Numbered from the stretch's first letter, positions 13,150 to 23,034 are shown. The stretch: DNA of 64,000 nt from Tanypteryx hageni (GCA_028673005.1 CM054114.1:12679108-12743107); one strand, 5' to 3'. Numbers and translations are program-made. The notes: generated from the letters alone by a model not told the origin.

Positions 13150-13294
13150 CAGGGTCGCCCCTAGACAGGTGCGGGGCCAATAGACTTGTGCGGGACCCTG
13201 TTAAAATTTACCGCCAAATTTAACTAAGGCTTTCCTTGCAGTGATATTGAAGCGCGGGGTCCCCAAAAGTGCGGGGCCTGGGGCGGTCGCCCTG
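13150..13294. mobile_element. Short MITE with CAGGG ends
   Basis: The left end is CAGGGTCGCCCCTAG and the reverse complement of the right end is CAGGGCGACCGCCCC. Subterminal GTGCGGGGCC occurs near both ends. The CAGGG termini and GC-rich subterminal repeats resemble non-autonomous hAT-type elements. No matching 8-base TSD was found, so the family is inferred only. Confidence 0.55.
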
Positions 13295-13801
13295 ATTCGC
13301 CCTATCCTGGGGAAGGCTAGGGATAACCAAGCTATGGCACTTTGCTTCCCCATCCTCTCATTGGAAGACGGACGGTATAGTAGTAGATATTATAGGTTGA
13401 CCAAGGGATTTAGGCGGGAAAAGAGCTGCCGCCCCAAAATCAGGAGAAGGGGACTCGAGAGGCAAGGTAGTATTTTAACTCCTCATTTAGAATTTCAGGT
13501 GCAAGGGAAGGTGAAAAAGAGACGCATGCGCCTTATATATTATGTAAAAAACGGCAAAGGAAGAAGTCATTAACTCCAGAGGATGGCGTGGGTTAGATCA
13601 TTAAAATCTTCCCATGTGCTTCGTATGCTAGTTCTCAAAGTGAAACCACTCTCACTTTATTAGGCTCTCGAGAGAGTCCCACTTGAAATTGTCTTACCAA
13701 AACAAACGCCACTTTCTCGAATGAACGACATGATGCTAACACATTTCCTTCAAAGGGTCAGCTCGTCTCTTGCCACTTGGTCGGAGGCTAATATAAAAAA
13801 C

Positions 13802-14560
13802 TCTGATGTGGCCACCACATGACTTTCTCCTTACCTGTAATATTTCTAAAAATTCCAAATAGGTTAAATTACAATAAATATGTTAGGGAACTGCGAGGAA
13901 AATTCAAAGACTTAGCAACGAACTGAAATATACTAAAATCGTAGCATTCTGATATTGGATATAGCCACGAAGTTCCAACAATTAAGAAAATAATAAGGAT
14001 CGTTACTAAGACGTAACTAAGCGTAAAGTATTTACAATAGTCGCCGGTAGGTGGCGTGGTGGTGGCAGCTAAAAATTTTAATTTTTAAAATATCTCTTAA
14101 ACAATGCATTATATGGAAGAATGTTTCAAACAAAGGATGTAGAAAATTAAATGTCCTACAACCTTTATTCCAGTACTTGTTACATTAAAAAAATATTAAA
14201 GGAAATATAAAAAATCTGATGTGGCCACCACATGACTTGCTCCAAACCTGTAATATTTCTAAAAATTTCAAATAGGTTACATAATAATAAATATTTTAAG
14301 AAACTGGGAGAAAATTTTAGACTTTACTTAGAACAGAAATAAACTAAAACCATAGCCTTCTAATATTGGATATAGCCATAATACTCCAACAATTAAGAAA
14401 AGAAAAAGCAGCTTTACTAAGCGTCAACTTTTAACAATAGTCGTCGGTAGGTGGCGTGGTGGTGGCAGCTAAAAATATAAGATATCACTTAAACAATGCA
14501 TTATATGAAAAATGGTTCAAACAAATATTATAGAAAATTAAATTTCCTACAACTTTTATT
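13802..14560 (-). repeat. Composite tandem repeat, two A units (copy 1)
   Basis: Two tandem units start at 13802 and 14215 with TCTGATGTGGCCACCACATG, giving a period of about 413 bases. Each unit contains GTAGGTGGCGTGGTGGTGGC and ends in a degenerate palindrome built on CCTACAACCTTT. The same A unit occurs in opposite orientation at about 30685-31090. A-unit starts contain a small hairpin (ATGTGG/CCACAT). No coding potential is visible. The order A units next to B units is the same in both loci, so this is one composite element family. A Helitron- or PLE-derived origin is possible but not shown. Confidence 0.8.
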
Positions 14561-15185
14561 CTGCTATCACACACACACACAGACATCATCGAGAAAATGG
14601 TCAAAACATGCTCAGGGAACCTCAAAACGTGTATTTCCGTTGAAATCTCGAAGACGATTTTTTTCATGAATACAATACTTTCCCCTATACTACGTATGTG
14701 GAGAGAGTAAAAAACGAATACGTGGCAGGAGTAAACATCAACTTACGTTTGAACGATTTTAATCAAAAACCAATCAACTCTTGCGGTTTTAACAAAAATG
14801 TCAAGTTTAAAATTTCGTGTTGATCTGATTAATAGTTTTTGAGTTAGAGCGCCCACAAAATTTCTACCGCATACACACACGCAGACATCATCGAGAAATG
14901 GTCAAAACGTGTTCAGGGGACCTCAAAACGCGTATTTCCGTTGAAATCTTGAAATCGATTTTTTTCATGAAAACAAGTAAAAAGTTTCAAACTAAATTTG
15001 TAATAGCATGTTTTGTTCAGTAGATTTTTATCTAAGGAGTAGCCAGCCGATTTAAAAAAACAACAATTCACCTGGAGCTTGGAAAATTTATCCCGTATTT
15101 TTTAATTGTTGTCAACGACCTCAAAACGCGTATTTCCGTTGAAATCTCGAGATCGATGTTTCGAATGAAAACCACACTTTCCCCT
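14561..15185 (-). repeat. Composite tandem repeat, B units (copy 1)
   Basis: Two to three diverged repeats each carry CACACAGACATCATCGAGAA, then CTCAAAACG(T/C)GTATTTCCG, then GTTGAAATCT and GAT(C)GATTTTTTTCATGAA. The last (about 15110-15185) is partial. They match the roughly 298-base B units at 29740-30620 in reverse orientation. The array abuts the A units on one side and the PLE fragment at 15287 on the other. Confidence 0.75.
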
Positions 15186-15286
15186 TTACTACGTATTGGA
15201 AAAAATCAAAATAAAAACCTCGATCTGTTCACTTGTGCCGCGTGTTTTTATGATCATTTAAAAAACTATGAAAACATTTATCAGTA

Positions 15287-16004
15287 ATGAGGTCAGGCCT
15301 AAGTCTGTGGAATTTACTCATATTGAAAAAAGAACTTTGTTATTTCCACAAATTTAATTTTCATTCTATGCTTCACCGCCTTCTTAGTATACCCCTTTCT
15401 AAACCAAATTTCCCTATAGAACTTAACACCATTAAACAGATCGCTATCAATAATGGCTACCAAACTGGTTTATTCGATAAAATTATCTCCAAAAAACGTT
15501 TTCTTATTGCCTCCCAAAAAATTGTTTCTTTTCCGCCTAATCTCAACCCCAAACCTCTTAGTTGGCGCAGACTCCCGTTTTAGGAAACATTTCTTATAAA
15601 TTGTCCAATCTTTTTCCTAAACGTACTTTCTACTCCCCAGTTACTTTTTCCAAATTATTCCTTAATGCTAAATACCCGATACAGTTGTCATTAAGAAGTG
15701 GTGTATATAAACTTGCTTGTGATGATTGCGGAGCGGTCTACATCGACCAAACGGGGAGGAGTTTTCACAAGAGGATTAAGGAGTATGAGCGATAATTCCG
15801 TTTACGTAATTTTAATTCTCAATTCTTTTAAACCTCAATCATCATAGTTCCTTCAAGCCTAAATTCCTCCACTATGAAATTAAAGGTCGCAAATTAGATG
15901 CTCTCGAACAGCTAGAGACAATTATTTGTGAAGACTCGCCCCTCTTAGATGAATACCTTTTCCACAATCATTCTCCTCTATTTAGCTTACCGAATGTTTT
16001 GTAA
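15287..16004 (+). pseudogene. Penelope-like element, C-terminal part with GIY-YIG domain, broken
   Basis: PLEs encode a reverse transcriptase followed by a GIY-YIG endonuclease. Here only the downstream part remains. Frame one (15287-15583) has SIPLSKPNFPIELNTIKQIA. A frameshift near 15570 leads to a second frame (to 15795) with GVYKLACDDCGAVYIDQTGR, the GIY-YIG region. There the usual YIG reads YID, so the site is altered. A stop and a further shift follow near 15795-15840. The third frame then reads KFLHYEIKGRKLDALEQLE and HNHSPLFSLPNVL, the characteristic C-terminus, to a stop at 16002-16004. The RT domain is missing. At least two frameshifts make it inactive. Confidence 0.85.
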
Positions 16005-16724
16005 ATACTTTGTATCAACATTGCTGTCTTTGGCCCTTTTACCAAGTTTTTGTAATTTTTTGCTACTATGTTGCTTATATCGTAGAGAAACCGATCGTTT
16101 TTAAATCAAATAAATACGTAGAGATAAAGTTCTTTTTTAAAGATGAAAACATTACTTACGGAATACATGATATAATGTGGCTTTCCTCTAGTCCGCATGA
16201 AAAAATTATATTACTAATCCGTCAACATGACGGAGGAAATTACTTCAAAGGCCTTCAAAAATTCAGCAATTTTAATATCCACAACTGGCTTCATCAACAT
16301 ATTATCAATACTAAATCAATATTTGTTTATTTTTGTAACCGTCGTTCAAAACAGTCGAAAATTTTTAAAAATTATCAGAGCCATCTAGCGGAAGAAAACT
16401 CTACTAATGAGCGCTACATCAGACGGATCGCGGAATCTACGTACAGTATAAAACCTTTTATATCCGGAAATCCAGTTAACAGGCGATTTTCAAAACCAAT
16501 GCATTTTTCCATATTTTGTTAGGAGAAATAAATTTAAATTTGGCTCTTTGCTAGTAATTATCCGGCTTACCACCTTGCGATGGACGCGCTCCGGTTCTCC
16601 GAATTTTCATTTTTTTCAGTGCATTGTTTGTCTGTTTGTTTACTAGTATTAAATATCTCCTTTCGTATTTTGCCCCATAAAATGTCTAAAAATCAGAATG
16701 GAATAGAGGTTTTCCGTATGCACT
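16005..16724. other. Flank between PLE fragment and LINE
   Basis: This holds an open frame of 170 codons (16010-16522, plus) with no recognisable domain; it is AT-rich and probably not a gene. At 16442-16474 a TA followed by CAGTATAAAACCTTTTATAT and CCGG resembles a pogo-type transposon end also seen near 32512. The last 11 bases (16714-16724, CCGTATGCACT) are the sequence shared with the other LINE copy's flank. Confidence 0.45.
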
Positions 16725-16762
16725 CATCATCATAGGTAGTCTGTCCGTAGACAGGTCCGTGA

Positions 16763-19696
16763 TTATTCATGGTTAAACCTGGTTCTCCATATACTCCTAT
16801 TTTCCGCTGTCCTCTTTATATCTTGATAACTCTCTTTCCCTTTCAAATCGTCTATCAGCTGAAACCTTTTCCTACCTCTTTCCCTTTTCCCATCTAGTTT
16901 TCCTTCTAACACGTCTTTAATCATACTCTCTCTCCTCAGGTAATGTCCAATCCAGTTAGCCTTCCTCTTTCTGATAGTCTGTATAATCATTCGCTTCTCT
17001 CCTATTCTTCGTAGCACTTCATCGTTTTTCATCCTATCTGTCCATTTTATCTTCAGCATTCTCCTCCAAGTCCACATTTCAAAGCTTTCCAAGTATTTGA
17101 TGTCATTTTTCCTTAGCGTCCATGTTTCTGCCCCATACAATGCTATACTCCATACGTAGCATTTTATCAACTTCTTACGGATATCTTCCCTTATATTCCC
17201 TGTAAGTAGTTGTTTCTTTCTCCTGAAAGCCGCTTTTGCTTTTCCTATTCTAGTTTTGATCTCATCCGTACATTTTGCCTCTCGTGTTATGATACTTCCA
17301 AGGTATTTATATTCTGAAACTTGTTCTAATGGCTTTCCCCCAATAGTTATGTTCAGATTCTCTTCTTTACCCGATATTCGAATGACCTTGGATTTTTCTG
17401 TATTTATTTCCATACCGTATTTTCTACCTGTTATCACTAGTCTATTTATCATTTTTTGTAGCTCCTCTTCCTTTCTTGCTAGAAGTACTTGATCATCTGC
17501 GTATTTTACTGTTCTTATAATCCTTCCTCCAATTTTGAAATCCCCTGTGCCTTCTAAAGCTTCTTGCATTAGACTTTCTCCATATATATTGAATAGGGTT
17601 GGCGATAGGCAGCATCCTTGTCTTACTCCTCTACCGATATTTATTCCGCAGGTGTCCACATTCTCAAACCTGACCTTTACAACTTGATTCTCATATAGAT
17701 TCCTAATCAGTCTCCTGTCTTTCCAGTCTACACCTATATCCTTTAATATCTTCATCAACTTTACCCAATTTACTCTATCAAAGGCCTTCTGCCAGTCTAC
17801 GAAACATGCGCAGATATCTTGACTGTATTCTATTGCCCTTTCTGATATGATTCTAACTACTCCTATAGCATCTCTAGTTCCTCGTCCTTTTCTGAAACCG
17901 AATTGATCTTCCCCTATTATTTCTTCTGCCTTTTTCTCCAGCCTTTTATTAAGAATCCTCGTGATGATCTTCGATGTGTGTGACAGAAGGCTTATAGTTC
18001 TGTAATGTTTACACTGCATTGCCTTTGGCTTCTTCTTTAGAGGGATCATTGTTACTTCTAGGAAATCCTGAGGCCACTCTCCCGTGTCGTAAATCTTATT
18101 AATTAATTTCGTGATCGCTTTTAGTCCTTCTGATCCTACGACTTTAAGTATCTCAGCCGGTATTCCATCGCTGCCCGTGGCTTTCCCCTTCTTAAGTTCC
18201 ACTATCGCTTTTTCTACTTCGCTCTCCATAATACTTGGTCCTAAGTTGTCTTCTTCAATGTTTTCCTCATTTTCCAGTTCTATTTTTGCCGCTCCTGTCT
18301 GTTTGCTGTATAATTCCTTAATGTATTCTTCCCATACCTGTGCTACATCCTTTGTTTCTGAGACTATCTTCCCATCCGTATTCATAATTCCTTTACCACA
18401 AATTCCATTAGACTTCTTATCTTCTAATTCCAGTGCCCTAGCGTACATCATATCGTACCGTCCTAATTTCTCCATTTGTTCTATTTCATCACATTTTCCT
18501 TTTAGCCAATTTTCTCTAGCTTTATCTGTTACCCTTCTCAACTCATTGTTTATACGCCTATAGTTGGCTCTACCTTCTTCACTGTTAACGTTTTTCCATT
18601 TTCGTCTCTCATCCATTTTCTCCAGCATTTCCTTCGTGATCCATGGTTTTCTGATTTTCTTCTCTTGTTTTCCAATCTCTTTATCCATGGTATCCTTGAT
18701 ACTGGTTTTAATTTCATCCCATTCTATATCGACGGTCTTCGGTTTGTTTTCCAACTTTCTTAGGTTATCTTCCAACTTCATGCTGACTACATCCTGCCTT
18801 TCTTTCAGTTTTTCTAGGTCCCAGGTCTGTCTTTCTCTTCTCGTTTTTCTTATTTGTTTGAGCCTTGTACTCACGTCAAGTATTAGAAGGCTGTGATCTG
18901 AATCAATGTCTGCTCCTTGCAATGCCTTGGCGTTCTTTATGCTGTTCCTAAATCTCTGTTTTACAAGGATGTAATCTATTTGGCATCTCATTCTATCTCC
19001 TGGGCTTTTCCATGTGTATAACCTTCGTTTATGGTTTTTGAACCATGTATTAGTCACTACAAGGTCATTATTGATGCAGAATTCTACGAGTTTTTCCCCT
19101 CCTCGATTTCTCTTTCCAAGTCCGTATTGCCCGACAACATTTTCTTCCTGTCCTTCTCCGACTATGCTGTTCCAATCTCCCATTATTATGCAGTTTACCT
19201 TTCCTCTTCCGTCTTCTTCGTAAAGTTCATTAATTTGCTCATAGATCTCATCTATTTCTTCATCGTCATGAGCTGACGTTGGCATATATACCTGGATTAT
19301 CAGCATGTCCACTGGGACTGCTTTTAGCTTTATTGCCATCAGTCTATCGTTCGTTGCTATTATCTTTGTCACGCTTTTCATCATATCATTCCTAAGTACC
19401 AGAGCTACTCCCCTTTCCCCACTATTTCCTCCAGAATAAACTACCGTGAATTCTTCAGAGTCGAACTGTCCTTCTCCCTCCCATCTAGTTTCGCTTAGCC
19501 CTATAATGTCAACTCTATTTCTTCTCATTTCTTCTTTCAAGTTCTCTAGCTTTCCTGCCTTTCTCATAGTTCTTACGTTCCAAGTCCCTATTCGTAATTT
19601 ACTTTCGACAAATGTTTTCCTCAAGGCAGTCCCCGCCCGGAGATCCGATTGGGGGACTATTTTACCTCCGGATTGTTTTACCTCGAGAGAACTCAT
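16763..19696 (-). CDS. LINE ORF: AP-endonuclease / reverse transcriptase (RTE clade)
   Basis: The protein nicks target DNA and reverse-transcribes its own RNA at the nick. The frame is intact: 977 residues from the first ATG at 19694-19696. The open frame continues upstream to a GTG at 19757-19759, but a eukaryotic start there is unlikely. The endonuclease covers roughly residues 35-270, with IGTWNVRTM, GLSETRWEGEG, MGDWNSIVG (near 175) and SDHSLL (near 266), so the catalytic N, E, D and H positions are all present. RT runs from about 500 to 800, with YRTISLL (near 567), CFVDWQKAFDRVNW (near 634), GVRQGCCLSPTLFNIY and the active site KYADDQVLL (near 732). The C-terminus has the WTWRRMLKIKWTDR region typical of this group. 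No frameshift or stop is seen, so this copy could be active. Confidence 0.93.
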   Translation of the reverse strand: MSSLEVKQSGGKIVPQSDLRAGTALRKTFVESKLRIGTWNVRTMRKAGKLENLKEEMRRNRVDIIGLSETRWEGEGQFDSEEFTVVYSGGNSGERGVALVLRNDMMKSVTKIIATNDRLMAIKLKAVPVDMLIIQVYMPTSAHDDEEIDEIYEQINELYEEDGRGKVNCIIMGDWNSIVGEGQEENVVGQYGLGKRNRGGEKLVEFCINNDLVVTNTWFKNHKRRLYTWKSPGDRMRCQIDYILVKQRFRNSIKNAKALQGADIDSDHSLLILDVSTRLKQIRKTRRERQTWDLEKLKERQDVVSMKLEDNLRKLENKPKTVDIEWDEIKTSIKDTMDKEIGKQEKKIRKPWITKEMLEKMDERRKWKNVNSEEGRANYRRINNELRRVTDKARENWLKGKCDEIEQMEKLGRYDMMYARALELEDKKSNGICGKGIMNTDGKIVSETKDVAQVWEEYIKELYSKQTGAAKIELENEENIEEDNLGPSIMESEVEKAIVELKKGKATGSDGIPAEILKVVGSEGLKAITKLINKIYDTGEWPQDFLEVTMIPLKKKPKAMQCKHYRTISLLSHTSKIITRILNKRLEKKAEEIIGEDQFGFRKGRGTRDAIGVVRIISERAIEYSQDICACFVDWQKAFDRVNWVKLMKILKDIGVDWKDRRLIRNLYENQVVKVRFENVDTCGINIGRGVRQGCCLSPTLFNIYGESLMQEALEGTGDFKIGGRIIRTVKYADDQVLLARKEEELQKMINRLVITGRKYGMEINTEKSKVIRISGKEENLNITIGGKPLEQVSEYKYLGSIITREAKCTDEIKTRIGKAKAAFRRKKQLLTGNIREDIRKKLIKCYVWSIALYGAETWTLRKNDIKYLESFEMWTWRRMLKIKWTDRMKNDEVLRRIGEKRMIIQTIRKRKANWIGHYLRRESMIKDVLEGKLDGKRERGRKRFQLIDDLKGKESYQDIKRTAENRSIWRTRFNHE

Positions 19697-19760
19697 ATTG
19701 TCCAACCATATAATCTTTACTAGGGATTGTAATGTGGTAGTTTCCCTCTTGCTTTCCACA
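19697..19760 (-). other. LINE leader with short upstream ORF
   Basis: An ATG at about 19763 (minus) opens a 13-codon frame (MWKARGKLPHYNP) that ends just upstream of the LINE ORF's ATG, in a different frame. Such a short upstream frame could lower translation of the main ORF. This is an inference from position only. Confidence 0.4.
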
Positions 19761-19917
19761 TCGCAGTACTGTAGCCGTTCAAATCGTCCTGATCACGCCT
19801 ACAGCTGTATTGGATATAGACCCAACCAACATCATTTGTTTTCGGCTCTATACCATACTGACAGTACTGCTGCCTACTGCCAGGCACTGATGATAGTTTT
19901 TTTTTATATAAATAAAA

Positions 19918-19987
19918 CCTCCATTCGAGGGGTTTGAACCCCCGAACTTTGCAATAGAAAGCCGACACGCTAACCACTACACCACCA

Positions 19988-19990
<3 letters not shown>
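19918..19990 (-). promoter_or_regulatory. tRNA-like pol III promoter module at LINE 5' end
   Basis: On the minus strand this reads GCACTGGTGGTGTAGTGGTT (A box), then about 35 bases later GGGGGTTCAAACCCC (B box with a perfect T-arm-like stem). An anticodon arm is not well formed, so it is tRNA-derived rather than a tRNA gene. It lies in the same direction as the LINE and directly abuts the (TA)n tract. It is either a truncated SINE inserted there or a real 5' part of the LINE. The head resembles the SINE heads at 7517 and 9946. Confidence 0.65.

Positions 19991-20073
<83 letters not shown>
19991..20073. repeat. (TA)n microsatellite
   Basis: About 80 bases of pure TA lie between the LINE 5' end and the PLE end. 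A matching (AT)n tract lies at the 3' end of the other LINE copy (35709-35769). Confidence 0.98.
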
Positions 20074-20074
<1 letters not shown>

Positions 20075-20075
<1 letters not shown>

Positions 20076-20111
20076 GTAGCTGATGAAGGAACAATTCCGA
20101 AAGCTTCTACG
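20075..20111 (+). ncRNA. Hammerhead-like ribozyme motif (PLE end, well preserved)
   Basis: Stem I is GTAG (20076-20079) pairing with CTAC (20107-20110), and a T-G wobble extends it. The core CTGATGA lies at 20080-20086. One extra A follows, then stem II GGAA/TTCC with a CAA loop. GAA is at 20099-20101 and the palindrome AGCT at 20102-20105 forms the short stem III, as in dimer-type hammerheads. T at 20106 is the expected cleavage-site H base. Minimal hammerheads are known in PLEs. The extra A at the base of stem II departs from the textbook core, and activity is not shown. Confidence 0.65.
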
Positions 20112-20280
20112 TTTGTGATGTTTCTGTGTTTTAGTGTTCTTTTACGTGTGTCGCTTCGACATCCCCGGGGCCTCGCCAACCTGAAGTCGTCTGATTGGTG
20201 AGTGCTCACTGGGTTTCCTCATCCCAACACCTTGTTGACATCCATTTATCCATTTTACCTTTCCTTTTCCTTAAGCTGTT

Positions 20281-20286
20281 ATATAT

Positions 20287-20345
<59 letters not shown>
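20281..20345. repeat. (AT)n microsatellite inside PLE
   Basis: AT repeats, with one AAAT interruption near 20300, separate the left end segment from the coding part. The right end segment is likewise followed by AT repeats (from 23236). Confidence 0.97.
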
Positions 20346-20348
<3 letters not shown>

Positions 20349-20352
20349 GGCG

Positions 20353-21035
20353 ATGACGCCTACCCACAATGGATCCCATCCTCACACACCCACTATCCCT
20401 GCATCAACCCCTCCACTCACTCTTACGACACATTTCCTTCCTGGTATCCACGAAACCCTCAAAACATTCCTCCATGCTGCCCACCCAATTCTTACCTCTT
20501 CCTCCCACCAGTCCCTCTTTATAATACCAACCTTTTCCTCTCCTTCCGCCGACCCCCCAATTTGGGAAACATCTTGTGGATAAAGGAACTTCCCACTTTT
20601 ACCACGTCTCTTGCCATAGGGTCTCACCCCTGCGGCAAACCTCGCTGCCTCACTTACCCTATCCACCTACCCTCATCTTCTTTCTCGAGTCTCTCTACCA
20701 ACATCACCTACCCCATCACATCTAGAAGCAACTGCACCACCCGTAACGTCATTTACCTCCTTACCTGCACCTTTTGTCCTGCGTTTTACTTAGGCCTCAC
20801 CAGCAATCCGTTAAACATCCGCATGAACGGTCACCGGAATAGCGTTTCTCTCAGACGCCCCCTCCCAGTTGCATTACATGCCAATGCCCACAATGTCCCC
20901 TTCAATAGTTGCTACAATGTAAGGGTTATTCGCGCCTTACCCAATGACACTCCTGCCCCCCTTCTCCGACACTGGGAACTAGCACATATACATCTTCTTG
21001 ACTCTTTCTCCCCGCCTGGCCTCAACCTCCGCTAA
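20353..21035 (+). pseudogene. PLE GIY-YIG endonuclease part, frameshifted
   Basis: The first frame (20353 to about 20540) carries FLPGIHETLKTFLHAAHPIL, the linker upstream of the endonuclease in this PLE type. A frameshift near 20530-20545 moves to the frame read as FRRPPNLGNIL, then GSHPCGKPRCLTYPIH (a CxxxC-type motif), NCTTRNVIYLLTCTFC and PAFYLGLTSNPLNIRMNGHR (GIY reads VIY, YIG reads YLG), ending PLLRHWELAHIHLLDSFSPP GLNLR before the stop at 21033-21035. Length and order fit the PLE C-terminus. The frameshift and missing RT make it non-functional. Confidence 0.85.
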
Positions 21036-21172
21036 ACCTATTAGCCCCCTTACAATGTCTCCTCTGTTACATTGTAGCTATTCGCACTTAACCTCCTCAT
21101 TGGATATCCACCCTTCCTACTCCCCACCTCCTCCAATCATCAACCTTCCCACATCACCCTGTCATTCCCCGC

Positions 21173-21180
21173 CCAGTGTG
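21173..21180. repeat. hAT target-site duplication, left (CCAGTGTG)
   Basis: CCAGTGTG at 21173-21180 is repeated exactly at 23027-23034 on the other side of the hAT element. An 8-bp TSD is the hallmark of the hAT superfamily, and removing the element restores a continuous PLE 3' region. Confidence 0.95.
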
Positions 21181-23026
21181 TAGGGATACGAAATCGAAAC
21201 GAAAGAATCGATACGTTACTCATATGATGTATCGAATGAAAAGTATCGATACCACAAAAGTATCCGGTCGGAAGCACCGATATGAATAAGTATCGAATCG
21301 GAACAATTACAAATATTACATTAATTGAATATAAATAAAGGCACATACGTCTATGAGTAGTTATCGAATCAAAACAAGTAAAAAAATTACATTTATTGAA
21401 CATAAGGAAATTAAAAATATGATATTTACTGAAAAAATTAAGGCACATTCTTCAAAGTACAATAAAATCTACACCTACCACTCCTCCTCAGTGCAATCGC
21501 CCAAAAACATTCCAGGCGGCTTCCCGTTAACCGATTCCTGGCTTGCGTTACGGTTGCCCCCGCCTTAGAAAAGAGACGTTCTGCAGGCACCGATGTGCAG
21601 CAGGAATTGTCAAGTACGCTCGTGCGAGCTTGTAAAGATTGGGGAAAACACACTTCATATCTTCCCAGGTCTTCAAAGGATCAGAGGAGATACTGGATTT
21701 CATAAATACACAGTTCATATCTTTCCTCAATGGTATTTGTTTTCTTTGTTTGCTTGCCATGGGCCAATACTTTGTGGTGGCTTCAAAAGTCATACTCGGA
21801 TTCTGTATTCAGAGTAGAATCACTGTCTGTGTCACTGCTTGATATCTCACTTTTAATCAAGGAACGGATATTAGATTGAGCCTTTGCACAAGCCTTGATA
21901 TCAATAAAATGTATGTTTTTAAATCGCGGATCTAATAAATTGGATATAGCTAAAAGATGAGACTCCGCAATACGAGCGAACCTGTGATTAATTTCGCTCA
22001 GCAGTGTTTCTTTTTACTTGTCTAACAACGTCATTTTCCGCAGTAATTCCAATAGATTGCAACTGCTTTTAAGCAATGGATAAGTGGAATAACTTTGCTC
22101 AGCGTTACAAATTTTCCCCCGCAATCTCCTTTGTAATGTAATCCAATGGTTGAAGCATCTTCAACATATGTTTCACAGTGTCAAGATCAACGGAAGTTAA
22201 TGATAATGGAGCCTTCGGGTTTTCAAGGAGAATCTGATGCACAAATTTTGACAAGGCAATGTATCTTTCTAACATATAATACACAGAATTATATCTTGTG
22301 CTTACATCTAAAATCAACTTAAGAGGGGTTTTATTAACTTCTGTCTGTTTAACACGAAGCAAGTCACTATTTATAACACATCTACAAAATAACTTCACCT
22401 CCTGTCTTACCTGGCTAGTGGTTTTTTGTACATTTTCCATAGATGTTACCAAATGAAGCGTGTGTGTGCAAAACAGGGAAGGTGTTTTCCCTTGCCGAGA
22501 AACATATTAACTGCGCCAACAATATTAGAAGCGTTATCAGTGACAGCACATACTGCCTTACTTTTGGGGATAGAATACTTCGTGCAAACAGCTTCAAGTT
22601 GCTCACAAATGTTGACTGATATATGCCTCTCCGTGAGCTCCTTGGTTGCAATGCATTTAGAAACAATGTCTGTGCCGTTCAATTGATGTGCTGTTATACC
22701 CAGGAAACTACGGCATGACATCATTTCAGTCCAAATGTCCAAAGTAATTGCAATATTTTCCACACTAGGATCACTTATTTTGTCAGAATAAACCTTTATA
22801 ATGACCTCGTACAGCTCATCAAGTCGTGATTTTAGTGTGTCAACGCTGGGGAGCTTGTGCAAATTCTGCCTCACTTTTGTTACTGCATGCACTCATTTGA
22901 TTCGATACTGAGAAAAATATAACAATATTAGTAGAAAATCGAAAGAAAATAATCGAGTACAAAAGTACTTGGTATCTAAAGGAATTTATCGATATGAGTA
23001 AAGTATCGATACTTTTTGTATCCCTA
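21181..23026 (-). mobile_element. hAT transposon nested in the PLE
   Basis: The ends are TAGGGATACGAAATC and, reversed, TAGGGATACAAAAAG. Both subterminal regions carry repeated (G)TATCGAT words, probable transposase-binding sites. The transposase gene runs on the minus strand. The 8-bp TSD is perfect. At 1846 bp the element is short for an autonomous hAT because the N-terminal BED finger part is missing. Confidence 0.93.
21438..22892 (-). pseudogene. hAT transposase (ZBED-like), broken
   Basis: hAT transposases cut and paste the element with an RNase H-like domain interrupted by a helical insertion and followed by a C-terminal dimerisation region. Here the first segment (22892-22446) has ITLDIWTEMMSCRSFLGITA (first catalytic Asp) and AVTDNASNIVGAVN (second Asp), GKGKHLPCFAHT. 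A frameshift near 22450 leads to ENVQKTTSQVRQEVKLFC and LILDVSTRYNSVYYMLERY (to 22105). A stop-containing part follows with FARIAESHLLAISNLLDPRF, then DPLKTWEDMKCVFPNLYKLA. After another shift comes SVPAERLFSKAGATVTQARN, the dimerisation core. The BED zinc finger is absent. At least two frameshifts and an internal stop rule out function. Confidence 0.9.
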
Positions 23027-23034
23027 CCAGTGTG
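23027..23034. repeat. hAT target-site duplication, right (CCAGTGTG)
   Basis: Right copy of the 8-base duplication, identical to 21173-21180. Confidence 0.95.

Larger units (their letters stand above)
16725..19990 (-). mobile_element. RTE-type LINE, full length (copy 1)
   Basis: A single long ORF with an AP-endonuclease and a reverse transcriptase is followed by a very short 3' UTR ending in a GATGATGATG microsatellite, which is typical of RTE-clade elements. The 3' UTR has a small hairpin (CTGTC/GACAG, plus coordinates 16741-16754) that may serve RT recognition. The 5' region on the minus strand holds a tRNA-like module at 19918-19990, then about 220 bases of leader with a 13-codon upstream ORF overlapping the start of the long frame. 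The outer boundary at 19990 is inferred from the switch to a (TA)n tract. The second copy at 34052-35712 is nearly identical. Confidence 0.85.

Noticed and set aside
16010..16522. Open frame of 170 codons between PLE and LINE.
   Set aside because: It starts past the PLE stop, has no recognisable domain, and overlaps a possible transposon end; coding is not supported.
17256..19276. Plus-strand frames across the LINE (78-150 codons).
   Set aside because: Antisense shadows of the intact minus-strand LINE ORF; the same shadow recurs over copy 2.
19918..19990. Functional tRNA gene.
   Set aside because: A and B boxes are good but the anticodon arm does not pair and there is no terminator at the right distance; tRNA-derived only.
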